From Phocoena phocoena (taxonomy: Eukaryota > Chordata > Mammalia > Artiodactyla > Phocoenidae), in NCBI RefSeq assembly GCF_963924675.1, contig NC_089221.1, forward strand, positions 133,280,263-133,344,262: a stretch of 64,000 nt of DNA, given 5' to 3'. The notes under the pieces were generated by a model, which did not search any database, had not been told where the DNA came from, and saw only the letters and a list, made by a program, of their open reading frames with translations. How positions within the stretch are numbered: position 1 is the first letter of the stretch; each line of letters starts with the position of its first letter. Below, piece by piece: positions 1-11,720 of this stretch. The position numbers and the translations under genes are program-made.

Positions 1-2921
1 GTTCTAAGAGGGAAGTTTACAGCAATACAATCCTATGTCAAGAAACAAGAAACATCTCAAATAAACAACCTAACCTTACACCTAAAGCAATTAGAGAAAG
101 AAGAACAAAAAACCCCAAAGTTAGCAGAAGGAAAGAAATCATATAGATCAGATCAGAAATAAATGAAAAAGAAATGAAGGAAATGATAGCAAAGATCAAT
201 AAAACTTAAAGCTGGTTCCTTGAGAAGATAAAATTGATCAACCATTAGCCAGACTTACCAAGGAAAAAAGGGAGAAGACCCAAATCAATAGAATTAGAAA
301 TGAAAAAGGAGAAGTAACAACTGACACGGCAGAAATACAAAGGATCATGAGAGATTACTACAAGCAACTATATACCAATAAAATGGACCACCTGGAAGAA
401 ATAGACAAATTCTTAGAAATGCACAACCTTCTGAGACTGAACCAGGAAGAAACAGAAAATAGGAACAGACCAGTCACAACAACTGAAATTGAAACTCTGA
501 TTAAAAATCTTCCAACAAACAAAAGCCCAGGACCAGATGGCTTCACAGGCAAATTCTACCAAACATTTAGAGTAGAGCTAATACCTACCCTTCTCAAACT
601 CTTCCAAAATATAGCAGAGGGAGGAATGCTCCCAAACTCATTCTATGAGGCCACCATCACTCTGATGCCAAAACCAGAAAAAGATGTCACAAAGAAAGTA
701 AACTACAGGCCAATATCACTGATGAACCTAAATGCAGAAATCCTCAACAAAATACAAGCAAACAGAATCCAACAACACATTAAAAGGATCATACACTTTG
801 ATCAAGTGGGGCTTATCCCAGGAATGCAAGGATTCTTCCATATACGCAAATCAATCAATGTGATACACCATATTAACACGTTGAAGGAGAAAAACCATAT
901 GATCATCTCAATAGATGCAGAGAAAGCTTTTGACAAAATTCAACACCCATTTATGATAAAAACCTTCCAGAAAGTAGGCATAGAGGGAACTTTCCTCAAC
1001 ATAATAATAAAGGCCATATATGACAAACCCAAAGCCAACATCATCCTCAATGGTGAAAAACTGAAAGCATTTCCACTAAGATCAGGAACAAGACAAGGTT
1101 GCCCACTCTCACCACTATTATTCAACATAGTTTTGGAAGTTTTAGCCACAGCAATCAGAGAAGAAAAAGAAATAAAAGGAATCCAAATTGGCAAAGAAGA
1201 ATTAAGCTGTCACTGTTTTCAGATGACATGATACTATACACAGAGAATCCTAAAAATGCCACCAGAAAACTACTAGAGCTAACCAACGAATTTGGTAAAG
1301 TAGCAGGAAACAAAATTAATGCACAGAAATCTCTTGCATTCCTATACACTTATGATGAAAAATCTAAAAGTGAAACTAAGAAAACACTCCCCTTACCACT
1401 GCAACAAAAAGAATATAATATCGAGTAATAAACCTACCTAAGGAGACAAAAGACCTGTATGCAGAAAATTATAAGACACTGATGAAAGAAATTAAAGATG
1501 ATACAAATAGACGGAGAGATATACCATGTTCTTAGATTGGAAGAATCACCATTGTGAAAATGACTCTACTACCCAAAGCAATCTACAGATTCAATGCAAT
1601 CCCTACCAAACTACCAAGGGCATTTTTCACAGAACTAGAACAAAAAATTTCACAATTTGTATGGAAACACAAAAGACCCCGAATAGCCAAAGCAAGGTTG
1701 AGAAAGAAAAACAGAACTGGAGGAATCAGGCTCCCTGACTTCAGACTATAGTACAAACCTACAGTAACCAAGACAGTATGGTACTGGCACAAAAACAGAA
1801 AGATAGATCAATGGAACAGGATAGAAAGCCCAGAGATAAACCCATGCACATATCGTCACCTTATCTTTGATAAAAGAGGCAAGAATATACAGCGGAGAAA
1901 ATACAGCCTCTTCAGCTGGACAGCTACATGTAAAAGAATGAAATTAGAACACTCCCTAACACCATACACAAAAATAAACTCAAAATGGATTAAATACCTA
2001 AATGTAAGGCCAGACACCATGAAACTCTTAGAGGAAAACATAGGCAGAACACTGTATGACATCAATCACAGCAAGATCCTTTTTGACCCTCCTCCTAGAG
2101 AAATGGAAATAAAAACAAAAATAAACAAATGGGACCTAATGAAACTTCAAAGCTTTTGCACAGCAAAGGAAACCATAAACAAGACCAAAAGACAACCCTC
2201 AGAATGGGAGAAAAGATTTGCAAATGAAGCAACTGACAAAGGATTAATCTCCAAAATTTACAAGCAGCTCATGCAGCTCAATATCAAAAAAACAAACACC
2301 TCAATCCAAAAATGGGCAGAAGACCTAAACAGACATTTCTCCAAAGAAGATATACAGATTGCCAACAGACACAAGCAAGAATGCTCAACATCATTAATCA
2401 TTAGAGAAATGCAAATCAAAACTACAATGAGATATCATCTTACACCGGTCGGAATGGCCATCATCAAAAAATCTATAAACAATAAATGCTGGAGAGGGTG
2501 TGGAGTAAAGGGAACCCTCTTGCACTGTCAGTGGGAATGTAAATTGATACAGCCACTATGGAGAACAGTATGGAGGTTCCGCAAAAAACTAAAACTAGAA
2601 CTACCATGTGACCCAGCAATCCCACTACTGAGCACATACCCTGAGAAAACCATAATTCAGAAAGTATCATGTACCACAATGTTCATTGCAGCTCTATTTA
2701 CAATAGCCAGGACATGGAAACAACCTAAGTGTCCATCAACAGATGAATGGATAAAGAAGATGTGGCACATATATACAATGGAATATTAGTCAGCCATAAA
2801 AAGGAACGAAACTGAGTTATTTGTAGTGAGGTGGATGGACCTAGAGACTGTCATACAGAGTGAAGTAAGTCAGAAAGAGAAAAACAAATACCATACGCTA
2901 ACACATGTATATGGAATCTAA
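1..2921 (+). pseudogene. L1 ORF2 (reverse transcriptase), partial and broken
   Basis: This encodes the L1 ORF2 protein, an endonuclease plus reverse transcriptase that copies L1 RNA into the genome at nicked sites. Only the part after the endonuclease is present. The longest open piece (347-1231) carries clear RT blocks: [30 protein letters not shown] and [11 protein letters not shown]. Near 1200 a single base is missing relative to the copies at 26 kb and 50 kb, which shifts the frame just before the catalytic box. That box reads FSDD (1216-1227) rather than the usual FADD. A later frame (1938-2789) holds the C-terminal region, and an in-frame TAG near 2787 interrupts the tail. Several frameshifts and stops make it non-functional. 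Confidence 0.93.
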
Positions 2922-3340
2922 AAAAAAAAAAAGAAGAAGAAAATGGTCATGAAGAACCTAGGAGCAAGACAGAATAAAGATGCAGACCTACTAGAGAATG
3001 GACTTGAGGATACGGGGAGGGTGAAGAGTAAGCTGGGACAAAGTGAGAGAGAGGCATGGACATATATACACTACCAAATATAAAATAGATAGCTAGTGGG
3101 AAGCAGCCGCATAGCACAGGGAGATCAGCTCGGTGCTTTGTGATCACCTAGAGGGGTGGGATAGGGAGGGTGGGAGGGAGGGAGATTCAAGAGAGAAGAG
3201 ATGGGGATATATGTATATGTATAGCTGTATATATATAGCTGATTCACTTTGTTATAAAGCAGAAACGAACTCACCACTGTAAAGCAATTATACTACAATA
3301 AAGATGTTAAAAAATAAAAATAAAATGAAATGAAATTAAA
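1..3340 (+). mobile_element. L1 retrotransposon, 3' half, cut by window edge
   Basis: The window opens inside ORF2 of an L1 element. It continues through the reverse transcriptase and C-terminal region into a 3'UTR with G-rich tracts near 3155-3185 and an AATAAA-containing A-rich tail at about 3297-3340. The sequence aligns by eye, nearly base for base, with the elements at 21442-28685 and 44880-52120, so it belongs to the same or a close subfamily. The 5' part lies outside the window, so its insertion site cannot be defined. Confidence 0.95.
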
Positions 3341-3533
3341 AATAGATCTTTAAGACTAAGAAAAACAAATACCCTTTGCCTTTGGGTACAGAGAGGTACT
3401 ATGTGCATATGCTATTAATAATGAAAACAAAACACTCTGCAATAATTTTGGGCAGATCTATAAATATTTATAAGGTGTCAGGTGAATTCATACACATTTT
3501 CATGTCTTCTAATTTAAGAAGAGTTGTCATAAA

Positions 3534-3685
3534 AAGCAGTAGACCTGGATTTCAGTCTTGGCTCTGTCATTTGCTCATTGTTACTGTGTGGAAAGCAGTT
3601 ACCATCAGCTTCTTTAGCTGTTAGTAGGAATGACTACTCTGGCTACTTCCCAGCAGAGTTGAGCTAATTAAATAAAATGAGGGTA
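3534..3685 (+). repeat. MIR SINE remnant
   Basis: The order of short motifs follows the MIR consensus in the forward direction: a tRNA-like stretch with a B-box-like region (cttggctctgtcatttgctc), a decayed core, then a tail with gttgagctaattaaat. It is heavily diverged. Confidence 0.6.
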
Positions 3686-3954
3686 TGTAAAATTACCTGC
3701 CATTTTCTATTACTAGGAAAAGTGAATTCAGGCACGTTACAAATTCAGTCTTCTTCTAAAATATCTTACCTTGTAATTGCTGAAATATCGGAAATTAGAT
3801 GTGTCTGTCCTACTTGATACAAACACAACGCTAAGCCTCTTTTTTCACACTAGCACGGAGTAATTGATTAATAGATATTAGTTTCCTGTGGTCCGTGCTT
3901 CCTTCATTCCTTACCACAAGAGACTTCAGAGATTAATTAGCTCAAGCTTGTTTT

Positions 3955-4090
3955 AAATATGAGGAAAGCAAGGCCCGGAGAGGTGCAATGACATACTTCT
4001 GGTTTCACAGAAAATCTCTCTCAGCCTAAGTTTCCCCATCTGTTAAATAAGGGGCTTAGACTAGATAAGTCATTTTAAAACTGTTTTACA
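3955..4090. repeat. Ancient MIR/L2-type remnant
   Basis: The segment gaggaaagcaaggcccgga resembles the antisense MIR core. The following gtttccccatctgttaaa resembles the forward MIR/L2 core. The family and orientation are uncertain because of divergence. Confidence 0.4.
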
Positions 4091-5263
4091 GCAGAGCCCA
4101 ATTAGTCAGAAAAGAGATTTTCAAAAAGGGTTTCAGGCTGCTAACAACAACAAAATATATTAAAGCAGCTCTTAGTTTATAAGAGTTGACAAACTGGCTG
4201 GGCCGAGTCGTGATTGCAGGCCCTTCTGGGGCTAGAATATGGTCTAAATGTTAATGACTTCAGGCAGGTCACAGCTCTACAATTCACCTGGTCCCCACAC
4301 CTTCCTTTCGTCTTATACCAGCCCACTTTACTCAACCAAGTTACCTGCCGAGCTCCAAAACTGTCCCCGGCTCCCTGCTATCTCTCATATTTGGGAGAAA
4401 CCTTTGCTCAAATTCTTATTTCCATGCTTAGGATGCCAGCGTGGCTGCTATGAAATATAACAGCAGCTTAATCAAGAGAGTTCAGTTCTCTCTCATACAG
4501 CAGCGTAAGCAGTCCAGGGCCATATGGCAGCTCCATGGTGTCTGCGTACAATATCCCTCCTGTCTTCACCTCCAACCTCAACCTGCCATTAGGCATCCAC
4601 GAGCCCAGATAAAGCTCAGGACTCCTAAACAAGGAATGAAAGAATGGTGACTGGGAGACAGTTGTTGGTTTATGCCACATCTTCCCTATTAAAGTTTAAA
4701 CTCTGAGGGCAGAGACTATGAGATAAGCATCTTCACACCCTACATCATGGCCAGTTATATGCAAAATCTGTGCAAGTAGCAGCAGAACAGTCATTCATTA
4801 TGGGAAGGTCTTTACAGGAAGGTCTAAGCCAACAGTTAAGGCATAAGGGCAGTAGCACAGTGATGGCACTAGCAATCCCTGGGGGTGGAAAGTAGACCCA
4901 GTGGAAAAGTGATGCCTTGGAACAGTGGAACTGCAATAGAGTCAATAATATGCCTGTTGGGGGAGGAGACCAGCATGTTAGAACCTCAAGATGCAAATTC
5001 CTGAGCAAATACAGAAAAAACTAGATGCCCTTCAAGGAGAATTAACTTTCTGCAGGGACGCAGTAGGAGACCGTGTCTCATAAGAGCTCTTAACTTTCGC
5101 GGTAGCTCTAGGGTCAGCAGGTTAAAAGACTAGCTTTGGCCAGGTTTTAGTGTTTATGTTTCTTACAAATTATCTTTTCATTAAGCTCTTAGAGCCTTTA
5201 CTTTGAAGTCAGAAAATGATGCAAGAAAGCCGAGTCATTGATTTATTACAAAAACGTCTCCCC

Positions 5264-5563
5264 GGGCTTCCCTGGTGGCACAGTGCTTGAGAATCTGCCT
5301 GCTGATGCAGGGGACATGGGTTCGAGCCCTGGTCTGGGATGATCCCATATGCCGCGGAGCAACTAGGCCTGTGAGCCACAACTACTGAGCCTGCACTTCT
5401 GGAGCCTGTGCTCCACAAAAAGAGAGGCCGTGACAGTGAGAGGCCCACGCACCGCAATGAAGAGTGGCCCCCGCTTGCTACAGCTTGAGAAAGCCCTCAC
5501 ACAGAAACGAAGACCCAACACAGCAAAAATAAATAAATTAATAAACTAAAAAAACAAAAACAA
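5264..5563 (+). mobile_element. CHR-type tRNA-derived SINE, long form
   Basis: The head begins gggcttccctggtggcacag (A box region) and holds the B box GGTTCGAGCCC. It ends in an AT-rich tail. It contains the extra module of the long form (gcaatgaagagtggccccc through agaaagccc) that the short copies lack. It is flanked by a 13-bp target-site duplication, AAAACGTCTCCCC, at 5251-5263 and 5564-5576. That duplication identifies it as an L1-mobilised insertion. Confidence 0.95.
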
Positions 5564-5576
5564 AAAACGTCTCCCC

Positions 5577-7112
5577 TTGCTGCAGAGCTACTCGTAACTT
5601 GCCCTGTAGGACACTTCCTTTTAATGCCTTGGCTTTGTCTTTCCTCCATTGGTTTTGCTGAAGACAGGATCCATTTAGCCCCGATGGTAACACACAGCCT
5701 TGTGTGTAATGGTAACTTTATTGGCTCCAGCTTTGAAATTGGTTATAGCAGCCCTTATCAGCAAATTAGGACTCACACAGCAGACAAGCGAAGTGACTGA
5801 GAAACCCATAAAAAGCCAAAGAAAGAAAGCTGGATAAAGTTAAAACAAATTTCATCTCTAAGTCTCCATTGATCTCCACAGTAAACACTAAAACCTAACA
5901 TGTTTATTGGCCTTCATTTGATTGTAAGTCATTATTACTGCACTGTTCTCACATTTACTTGTACTTTCTTAGTTGGGACCTTCTAGTAAAACACTCAAAA
6001 TGGGCATTTTTAAAGATAAAGAGGTACATCCATTCAGATTCCAAACTCATAAACTTGTGGGTTTTCCAGGGCTCACTTGGAATTATATCATACACATAAA
6101 CAATGAGAGTCCTAAAAACCAGACTTTGGTTTTATAAAATATGCATTTAAATTTTGTTCAGTAATGAAAATAGGCATCTCTAAAGTAAGACAGACAGGTT
6201 ATGTAGAACGCTCTTCCAGGAGAAAACAGTCTAAGTACAACTAGTGAGATAAGCACAAAGGCTCACTCCTATAACATGCTCATGTATTAAACTACGTTTC
6301 TATACCTAGCAGCAACAAGAAGGTTGAAGTAATTAAAATCACCTATTCTGAAAAAAGAGAACCCTTGTGATCATGATTTTTAATCATCAAACACTGTAAA
6401 ATTCATTTGCTGGAAAACAGTTTTCACCTACTGTATGTAACCCTAAAGGTCTGAATTTAGGAACTATCAGAAAAAGCTACAGGGAGAAATAAGAACAAAT
6501 GAGATTATTACTAAAAAAAAAAAAAGTAACGCATTTTGGAATTGATATTCACTGGTATTCAAACATAAGACACTGAGATACTTCAGTGGTCCCTCAAACA
6601 TGAGCTGCTAAAATAGATAAGTAATTTCGAGCTTATTTTGTATGTTTTAGCAGTTAAAAGTCTTCATTGAAAATAAAATATTAATTTCTGGGTTTCCTAA
6701 AGAAATTATGACAACTACAGAAATCAGAATCTTTCCACCCATCTTCTGAAAACCATTCCAACAAACAGAACACAAATGAAAATGATGGTTTTTTACTAAG
6801 AAACAGATAATGCTTTCAACTACAAGTTATGTGTATCTAGGGAAATAAACATTTTGAAGTCATCAGTGCCAAGTTGGAGGCCATGTCAGAGCAGAGTCAC
6901 ACACAGACCATGGGGAAAAGAAGAGTGTGCAGTGGGATACTAACACTGGGGGAACACAGACAAAACTGCTTCTGTAGAAAGAGAACCCCACCCTGAGTGG
7001 CCACATTCTTAAAACGAACTGAGACCTGGTGTATCAGAGCACTGGCTACCGGGAAATAGAAAGGAAGAGGTCTGAAGTTGCTCAAGAACACAGATGGCAA
7101 ATCTGGAAGCCA

Positions 7113-7162
<50 letters not shown>

Positions 7163-7470
7163 TGGGGGACGAGATGACTTGGTAGGTAAGGATAAATGAA
7201 ATAGGGTAAAATGAATTAGAGAGAAAATGTTAGGCACAGAAGAGAACTAAAGACCAAAAAAACACATAATTGGAGTCTTTGAAGACAAAAAACAATTTTA
7301 AATGTGAAATAGAACTAATTACCATCCAAACAAAAAAATGAGGTAGCTTTAGCAAAGGACAAATGGTCTTTTAATTTACATATGAAAAGAAAGACTCATC
7401 AGAATAGAGAGCCCATAAATAAATCCACACACATGTGGTCAAATAATTTATAACAAAGGAGCCAAGGATA
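5577..7470. other. Gene-free stretch
   Basis: This is AT-rich sequence with no convincing exon, RNA gene or recent transposon. It contains a short A-run at about 6512-6524 and the TG microsatellite listed separately. Very old repeat remnants may be present below what I can recognise. Confidence 0.55.
7114..7158. repeat. (TG)n microsatellite
   Basis: There are about 22 uninterrupted TG dinucleotide units, likely polymorphic in length. Confidence 0.98.
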
Positions 7471-7756
7471 TACAGCCCTCCCTTGGTATCTATGGAGGAT
7501 TGGTTCCAGGACCTGCCATGGATACCAAAATCCACGGACGATCAGGTCCCATAGTTGGCAGTCCATATCAACGAATTCCACATCCTTGGATTCAACCAAC
7601 CACAGAACATATGTTAAGTTTGCTGGTTGGTTGGATCCATGGATGCAGAACCTGTGGATACAGAGAGCCAAATGCATATTTATTGAAAAAAATTCCACAT
7701 ATACATGGACCCACGCAGTTCAAAAACCCTTGCTGTTCAAGGGCCAACTGTACAAT
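7471..7756. mobile_element. Tigger/MER2-like DNA transposon remnant
   Basis: The ends are related inverted sequences of the type seen in Tigger-class (Tc1/mariner-like) mammalian elements. One end reads ccctcccttggtatctatgg with ggttccaggacc. The other carries ggatccatggatgcagaacc and terminates in aagggccaactgta. No transposase is present, so it is a short non-autonomous copy. The right-hand end also recurs at 8503-8587 (see findings). Confidence 0.65.
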
Positions 7757-8211
7757 GGTAAAAGGACAGTCTCTTCAATAAATGGTGATGGGAAAAACTG
7801 GACAGCCACGTGCAAAAGAATCAGACTGAACCACTACCTTATCTCATACACAAACATTAAGTCAAAATGGATTAAAGGATTGAATTTAAAATCTGAAACC
7901 ATAAAACTCCTACAAGAAAACATAGGTGTTAAGCTCCTTGTAATTGGTCTAGATGAAGATTTTTTTGGATCCTACACCAAAAGCAAAGGCAACAATAACA
8001 ACAAATAAAGTGGGATTACATCGAACTAAAAAGCTTCTGCGCCACAAAGGAAACTATCAACAAAATGAAAAAGCAACCTACTGAATGAGAGAAAATATTT
8101 GCAAACCATCTCTCTGGCTAAGGGGTTAATATCCAAAATATATGAACAACTCATACAACTCAACAGCAAAAAACAAACAAAAAAAATCCAATTTAAAAAT
8201 AGCCAACTGTA
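7757..8211 (+). mobile_element. L1 ORF2 fragment (older L1)
   Basis: The segment matches the part of L1 ORF2 downstream of the RT domain: a short frame with motifs such as [20 protein letters not shown] and KLLQENIG, then [22 protein letters not shown] coding with stops. It is more diverged than the large L1 copies in this window. It directly abuts the Tigger-like end at 7756. Confidence 0.8.
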
Positions 8212-8494
8212 GGGCTTCCCTGGTGGTGCAATGGTTGGGAGCCTGCCTGCTAGTACAGGGGACATGGGTTCAAGCCCTGGTCTGGGAAGATCCCACATAC
8301 CGTGGAGCAACTAGGCCCGTGAGCCACAACTACTGAGCCTGTGCATCTGGAGCCTGTGCTCCACAAAAAGAGAGGCCGCGACAGTGAGAGGCCTGCGCAC
8401 TGCAATGAAGAGTGGCCCCCACTTGCCCCAACTAGAGAAAGCCCTCGCACAGAAACGAAGACCCAACAAAGCAAAAATAAATAAATTAATTAAA
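8212..8494 (+). mobile_element. CHR-type tRNA-derived SINE, long form
   Basis: This has the same head as the other copies (gggcttccctggtggtgcaa) plus the long-form module ending in agaaagccctcg and an A-rich tail. A 17-bp target-site duplication, AAAAATAGCCAACTGTA, lies at 8195-8211 and 8495-8511. Removing the SINE restores a continuous host sequence. Confidence 0.95.
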
Positions 8495-8502
8495 AAAAAT
8501 AG

Positions 8503-8668
8503 CCAACTGTATATTTATTGAAAAAGATCTACATATATGTAGACCCAAGCAGTTGAAAAACCCTTGCTGTTCAAGGGCCAACTATACAATGGGAAAAGGA
8601 CAGTCCCTTCAATAAATGGTGTTGGAGAAAACTGGACAGCCACAGGCAAAAGAATCATGCAGGTGACA
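8503..8668 (+). repeat. Partial tandem copy of 7667-7820 (Tigger end plus L1)
   Basis: The run gccaactgtatatttattg through the tail of the Tigger-like end and on into aaaaggacagtcccttcaat repeats the order and sequence at 7667-7820, junction included. The simplest reading is a local tandem duplication that predates the SINE at 8212. Confidence 0.75.
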
Positions 8669-8875
8669 GTTTTCCACCTTATTTTTATAAATGCAAATAA
8701 GGTCCTAAACTTAAAACCAACAAGTTTGTTTCTGGAACCACACAGTTGATTTTGGTTTTAAAATTCATATGGAAAAAAATCACGCAAAATTAGCCTTTTA
8801 AAAACTTGGGGGAAAAGGAAAAGTGGGGACTAGCCCTCCCAGACATGACTAGAGCCTCACTTAATAACCTTGATT
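8669..8875 (+). repeat. Old L1 ORF2 fragment
   Basis: The run aaattcatatggaaaaaaat followed by a decayed equivalent of the L1 ORF2 segment before the ccctcccagacatgac region matches old L1M copies. No open frame remains. Confidence 0.5.
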
Positions 8876-8879
8876 GTGG

Positions 8880-9012
8880 CCTGAAAGAGACCCTGAAGCA
8901 GAAGATTCAGTTAAGTCTTGCCCAGACTTCCTGACCCACAGAAACTGTGAGATAATAAAATTTGGTCTAAGCCACTAAGTTTTAGGGCAATGTGTTAAAG
9001 AGCAATAGATAA
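8880..9012 (+). repeat. MaLR (MLT1/MST-like) LTR 3' fragment
   Basis: The phrases agaaactgtgagataataaa, aagccactaagttttagggc and agcaatagataatgaata are the familiar 3' end of mammalian MaLR LTRs. No internal retroviral sequence accompanies it. Confidence 0.6.
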
Positions 9013-9070
9013 TGAATAAAGATAATTCTGATTCTTACTTGGATCTAGAGAAAAAAAAAACACAGGTACA

Positions 9071-9384
9071 GGGCTTCCCTGGTGTCGCAGTGGTTAAGAA
9101 TCCACCTGCCAATGCAGAGGACAGGGGTTTGAGCCCTGGTCTGGGAAGATCCCACAAGCCACAACTACTGAGCCCTCGTGCCACAACTACTGAAGCCCAC
9201 ATGCCTAGAGCCCATGCTCTGCAACAAGAGAATCCACCACAATGAGACACCCACGCACCGCAATGAAGAGTAGCCCCCACTCGCTGCAACTAAAGAAAGC
9301 CCATGCAGCAAAAGACCCAACGCAGCCATATGTAAATCAATTAATTAATTAATTTTAAAAAATAAAGTTCCCTTTAAAAAAAAA
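9071..9384 (+). mobile_element. CHR-type tRNA-derived SINE, long form, diverged
   Basis: The head is gggcttccctggtgtcgcag with a B-box-like ggtttgagccc. The body has extra ccacaactactg repeats and the long-form module, then an attaattaattaat tail and poly(A). The target-site duplication ACAGGTACA lies at 9062-9070 and 9385-9393. Its divergence suggests an older insertion than the short copies. Confidence 0.92.
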
Positions 9385-9393
9385 ACAGGTACA

Positions 9394-9795
9394 AAAGACA
9401 TTACTGGGACAATGAGATAAATTTGAATTTGAATAGGTAATACTGATATGAAATTTCTTTGACGTAGTAGTAATATCATGGGACTCTATGAAAATGAGAG
9501 TTCTTAGGAAATGTGCTAAAGTATTTAGGGATAAACTGGCATGTTATCTATCTGCCATTCACTTTCAAGTAGTTCAACAAAAACACAGTAAAATATACCC
9601 ATAAACAAGTGTATGTCTGAGCGTGTGTGTATGGCAAGTAAGAAAGAGAGTATTATGTACATTTTGTCAATGTACATGAAAGGTATGTGATGGTCTTTGT
9701 ATTAATCTACATAAATTAAACTATTATATAACTTTTAAATTCCATTGTATAAATTAAAATTGTCATCTCTTCTATAGGTTTTTAATTCTTCAAAC
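9394..9795 (+). repeat. Old L1M-type 3'UTR-like sequence
   Basis: Motifs such as acattactgggacaatgaga, gttcttaggaaatgtgctaa and gtatttagggataaactggc, followed by a purine/CA-rich patch, follow the order of a common old L1M 3' end. No coding sequence remains. Confidence 0.5.
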
Positions 9796-10036
9796 TAAAA
9801 GGTTACATATCTAAGATGATATTGCTGGAATTCCCAGTATATAAGTAGAATTGTTAAAAATGACTCCATGGTGAGGGAGGGAGGTACAGTGACTAATTCC
9901 AGAGCCCTGTCAACTCAGCCCTCAGTCTTCAGAGTGGCCAGAAGACACTCTGGGAATAAGGCCTCATGAGGAACACGGTTAGAAGGCTACTAAGATAAAT
10001 CAACTTGGAGGTCTTATCCTATCCTGAGAACTTACA
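9796..10036. other. Unassigned sequence
   Basis: I see no gene or recognisable repeat in this short interval. Confidence 0.5.
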
Positions 10037-10046
10037 GCTTTATGCT

Positions 10047-10260
10047 GCTTCTTTTTTTTTTTTTTTTTGCAGTACGCGGGCCTCTCACTGTTGTGGCCTC
10101 TCCCGTTGCGGAGCACAGGCTCCGGACGCGCAGGCTCAGCGGCCATGGCTCACGGGCCCAGCCGCTCCGTGGCATGTGGGATCTTCCCGGACCGGGGCAC
10201 AAACCTGTGTCCCCTGCATCGGCAGGCAGACTCTCAACCACTGCGCCACCAGGGAAGCCC
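10047..10260 (-). mobile_element. CHR-type SINE, short form, reverse orientation
   Basis: Read on the minus strand it has the full head gggcttccctggtggcgcag, a B-box region, the cggagcggctgggcccgtgag body, and a poly(A) tail (poly(T) on the plus strand at about 10051-10068). The target-site duplication GCTTTATGCT lies at 10037-10046 and 10261-10270. Confidence 0.95.
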
Positions 10261-10404
10261 GCTTTATGCTTCCTGATTCATTGTAAAAATTGATCATTGT
10301 TTTGCTTTCAACCATTTGAAATCCCACACCTTCCAGGAGAAGTTACTACAGAGCTAATTGTTTTGAACTAAAATAAAGCTCCCCTACTGCTAATTTTATT
10401 TCAT

Positions 10405-10562
10405 TTAGAGAGTGCATAGGAAATCACCTGAGAATCTGGTTAAAATGCAGATTGATTCATCAGGTCTGAAGTGGGGCTTAGGAGTCTGAAGCTTCTCAGA
10501 AGCTCCCAGGGGATGCTGCTACTGTTGATGCAAGCAGCGCATTTCGAGTTGCCGGGCCTTAG
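10405..10562. repeat. MER5A-like hAT-Charlie element
   Basis: The run caggtctgaagtggggctta with agctcccaggggatgctgct matches the core of the non-autonomous MER5A family. Confidence 0.7.
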
Positions 10563-10639
10563 AGCGACTTCCCAGCAGGCTGTAACTTAACGTGAACTTC
10601 AACTCTCAGTCATTCCAGCGCTAGTAAGACTTACCTGTG

Positions 10640-11184
10640 GATTCACTTTCTCAAGAAAACAAAAATATATACAGATAGAGGTTTTCTATAACAAACCTAC
10701 TATTGCAAAAGAAAAAAATGGTAACACTCTTAATGTCCATCAACAGGAGAACGGCTAAATTATGGTTTATCTATATAAGGCAATGCCTGTAATCTTTTTA
10801 AAAACTGTCTACCCTGTGACCCAGAAATTCCAATTCTAGGTATTTTCACACAGAAATGAAATAGGTCCACAAAAGATCTATACAAGTATGTTCATAGAAG
10901 TTTCACTCGTAAGTGCCAAAAACTGTTAATGGCCCAGGAGCCTATGAAGGGGAAAATGGAAGAACAAACTGTGGTATATTCATACAATGTACTACTACTA
11001 ATTTAAAAAACAAAACAAAACATACTACTGCTTTTTTCAACAACATGGACGAATCTCAAAAACATCATACTGAGTTGAAAGAAGCCTTATACCAAAGAGT
11101 ACATACTTTCTGGGGTTGTGATAATTTTCTATTTCTTGATAGGGATTTGAGTTACAAAAGTGAACTCATCAAAACTCATCATAA
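10640..11184 (+). mobile_element. Old L1M fragment, 5' part
   Basis: This is decayed end-of-ORF2 sequence (taatgtccatcaacaggaga; gtgacccagaaattccaatt; aacaacatggacgaatctca), followed by an L1M 3'UTR pattern. The element continues past the SINE at 11185. Confidence 0.75.
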
Positions 11185-11378
11185 GGGCTTCCCTGGTGGC
11201 GCAGTGGTTGAGAGTCCGCCTGCCAGTGCAGGGGACACGGGTTTGTGCCCCGGTCTGGGAAGATCCTACATGCTGTGGAGTGGCTGGGCCCGTGAGCCAT
11301 GGCCACTGAGCCTGCACGTCCAGAGCCTGTGCTCCGCAAGGGGAGAGGGGCCACAACAGTGAGAGGCCCGTGTACCGC

Positions 11379-11402
<24 letters not shown>
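11185..11402 (+). mobile_element. CHR-type SINE, short form
   Basis: This is a complete short-form copy with A and B boxes and a poly(A) tail of roughly 25 bases. The target-site duplication AAAACTCATCATA lies at 11171-11183 and 11403-11415. It sits inside an old L1M 3'UTR. Confidence 0.96.
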
Positions 11403-11409
<7 letters not shown>

Positions 11410-11415
11410 ATCATA

Positions 11416-11720
11416 GATTACACTTAGGATTTTTGAATTTCGTTATGTAAGATTTACCTCCGAACAGGAAAAATGTAAGCAAATCCTGAACTCTAGTTAA
11501 TGATACGCATAGGAAGTATTTAGGGGAAAGTGGATCAGTGTCTACCACTTACTTTAAATGCATCAAAAAATAAAATGAATTGAGAGACAGAGGGATAGAT
11601 ACGTGACAATGCAAATACAGTAAAATGCTCACGGTGGAACCTATGTAATAGGTAAAATTTCTTTAACCTTTCTGCACGTTTAAATTTTTTTCATATTGAA
11701 CTGTTGGGAAAAGTGAGGTA
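11416..11720 (+). mobile_element. Old L1M 3'UTR, continuation
   Basis: The tail of the L1M resumes after the SINE and ends near tttcatattgaactgttggg, a typical L1M 3' terminus. Confidence 0.6.

Larger units (their letters stand above)
3341..5249. other. Gene-free stretch with old MIR-like remnants
   Basis: No ORF here looks like a real exon. Apart from the two MIR-like segments listed separately, I see only ordinary AT-rich mammalian sequence. Short ORFs near 4214-4680 and 4745-5008 lack protein-like character and are treated as chance. Confidence 0.6.

Noticed and set aside
5280..5345. tRNA-like sequences with A and B boxes
   Set aside because: They are SINE heads, too diverged from a foldable tRNA and followed by SINE bodies. 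They are not tRNA genes.
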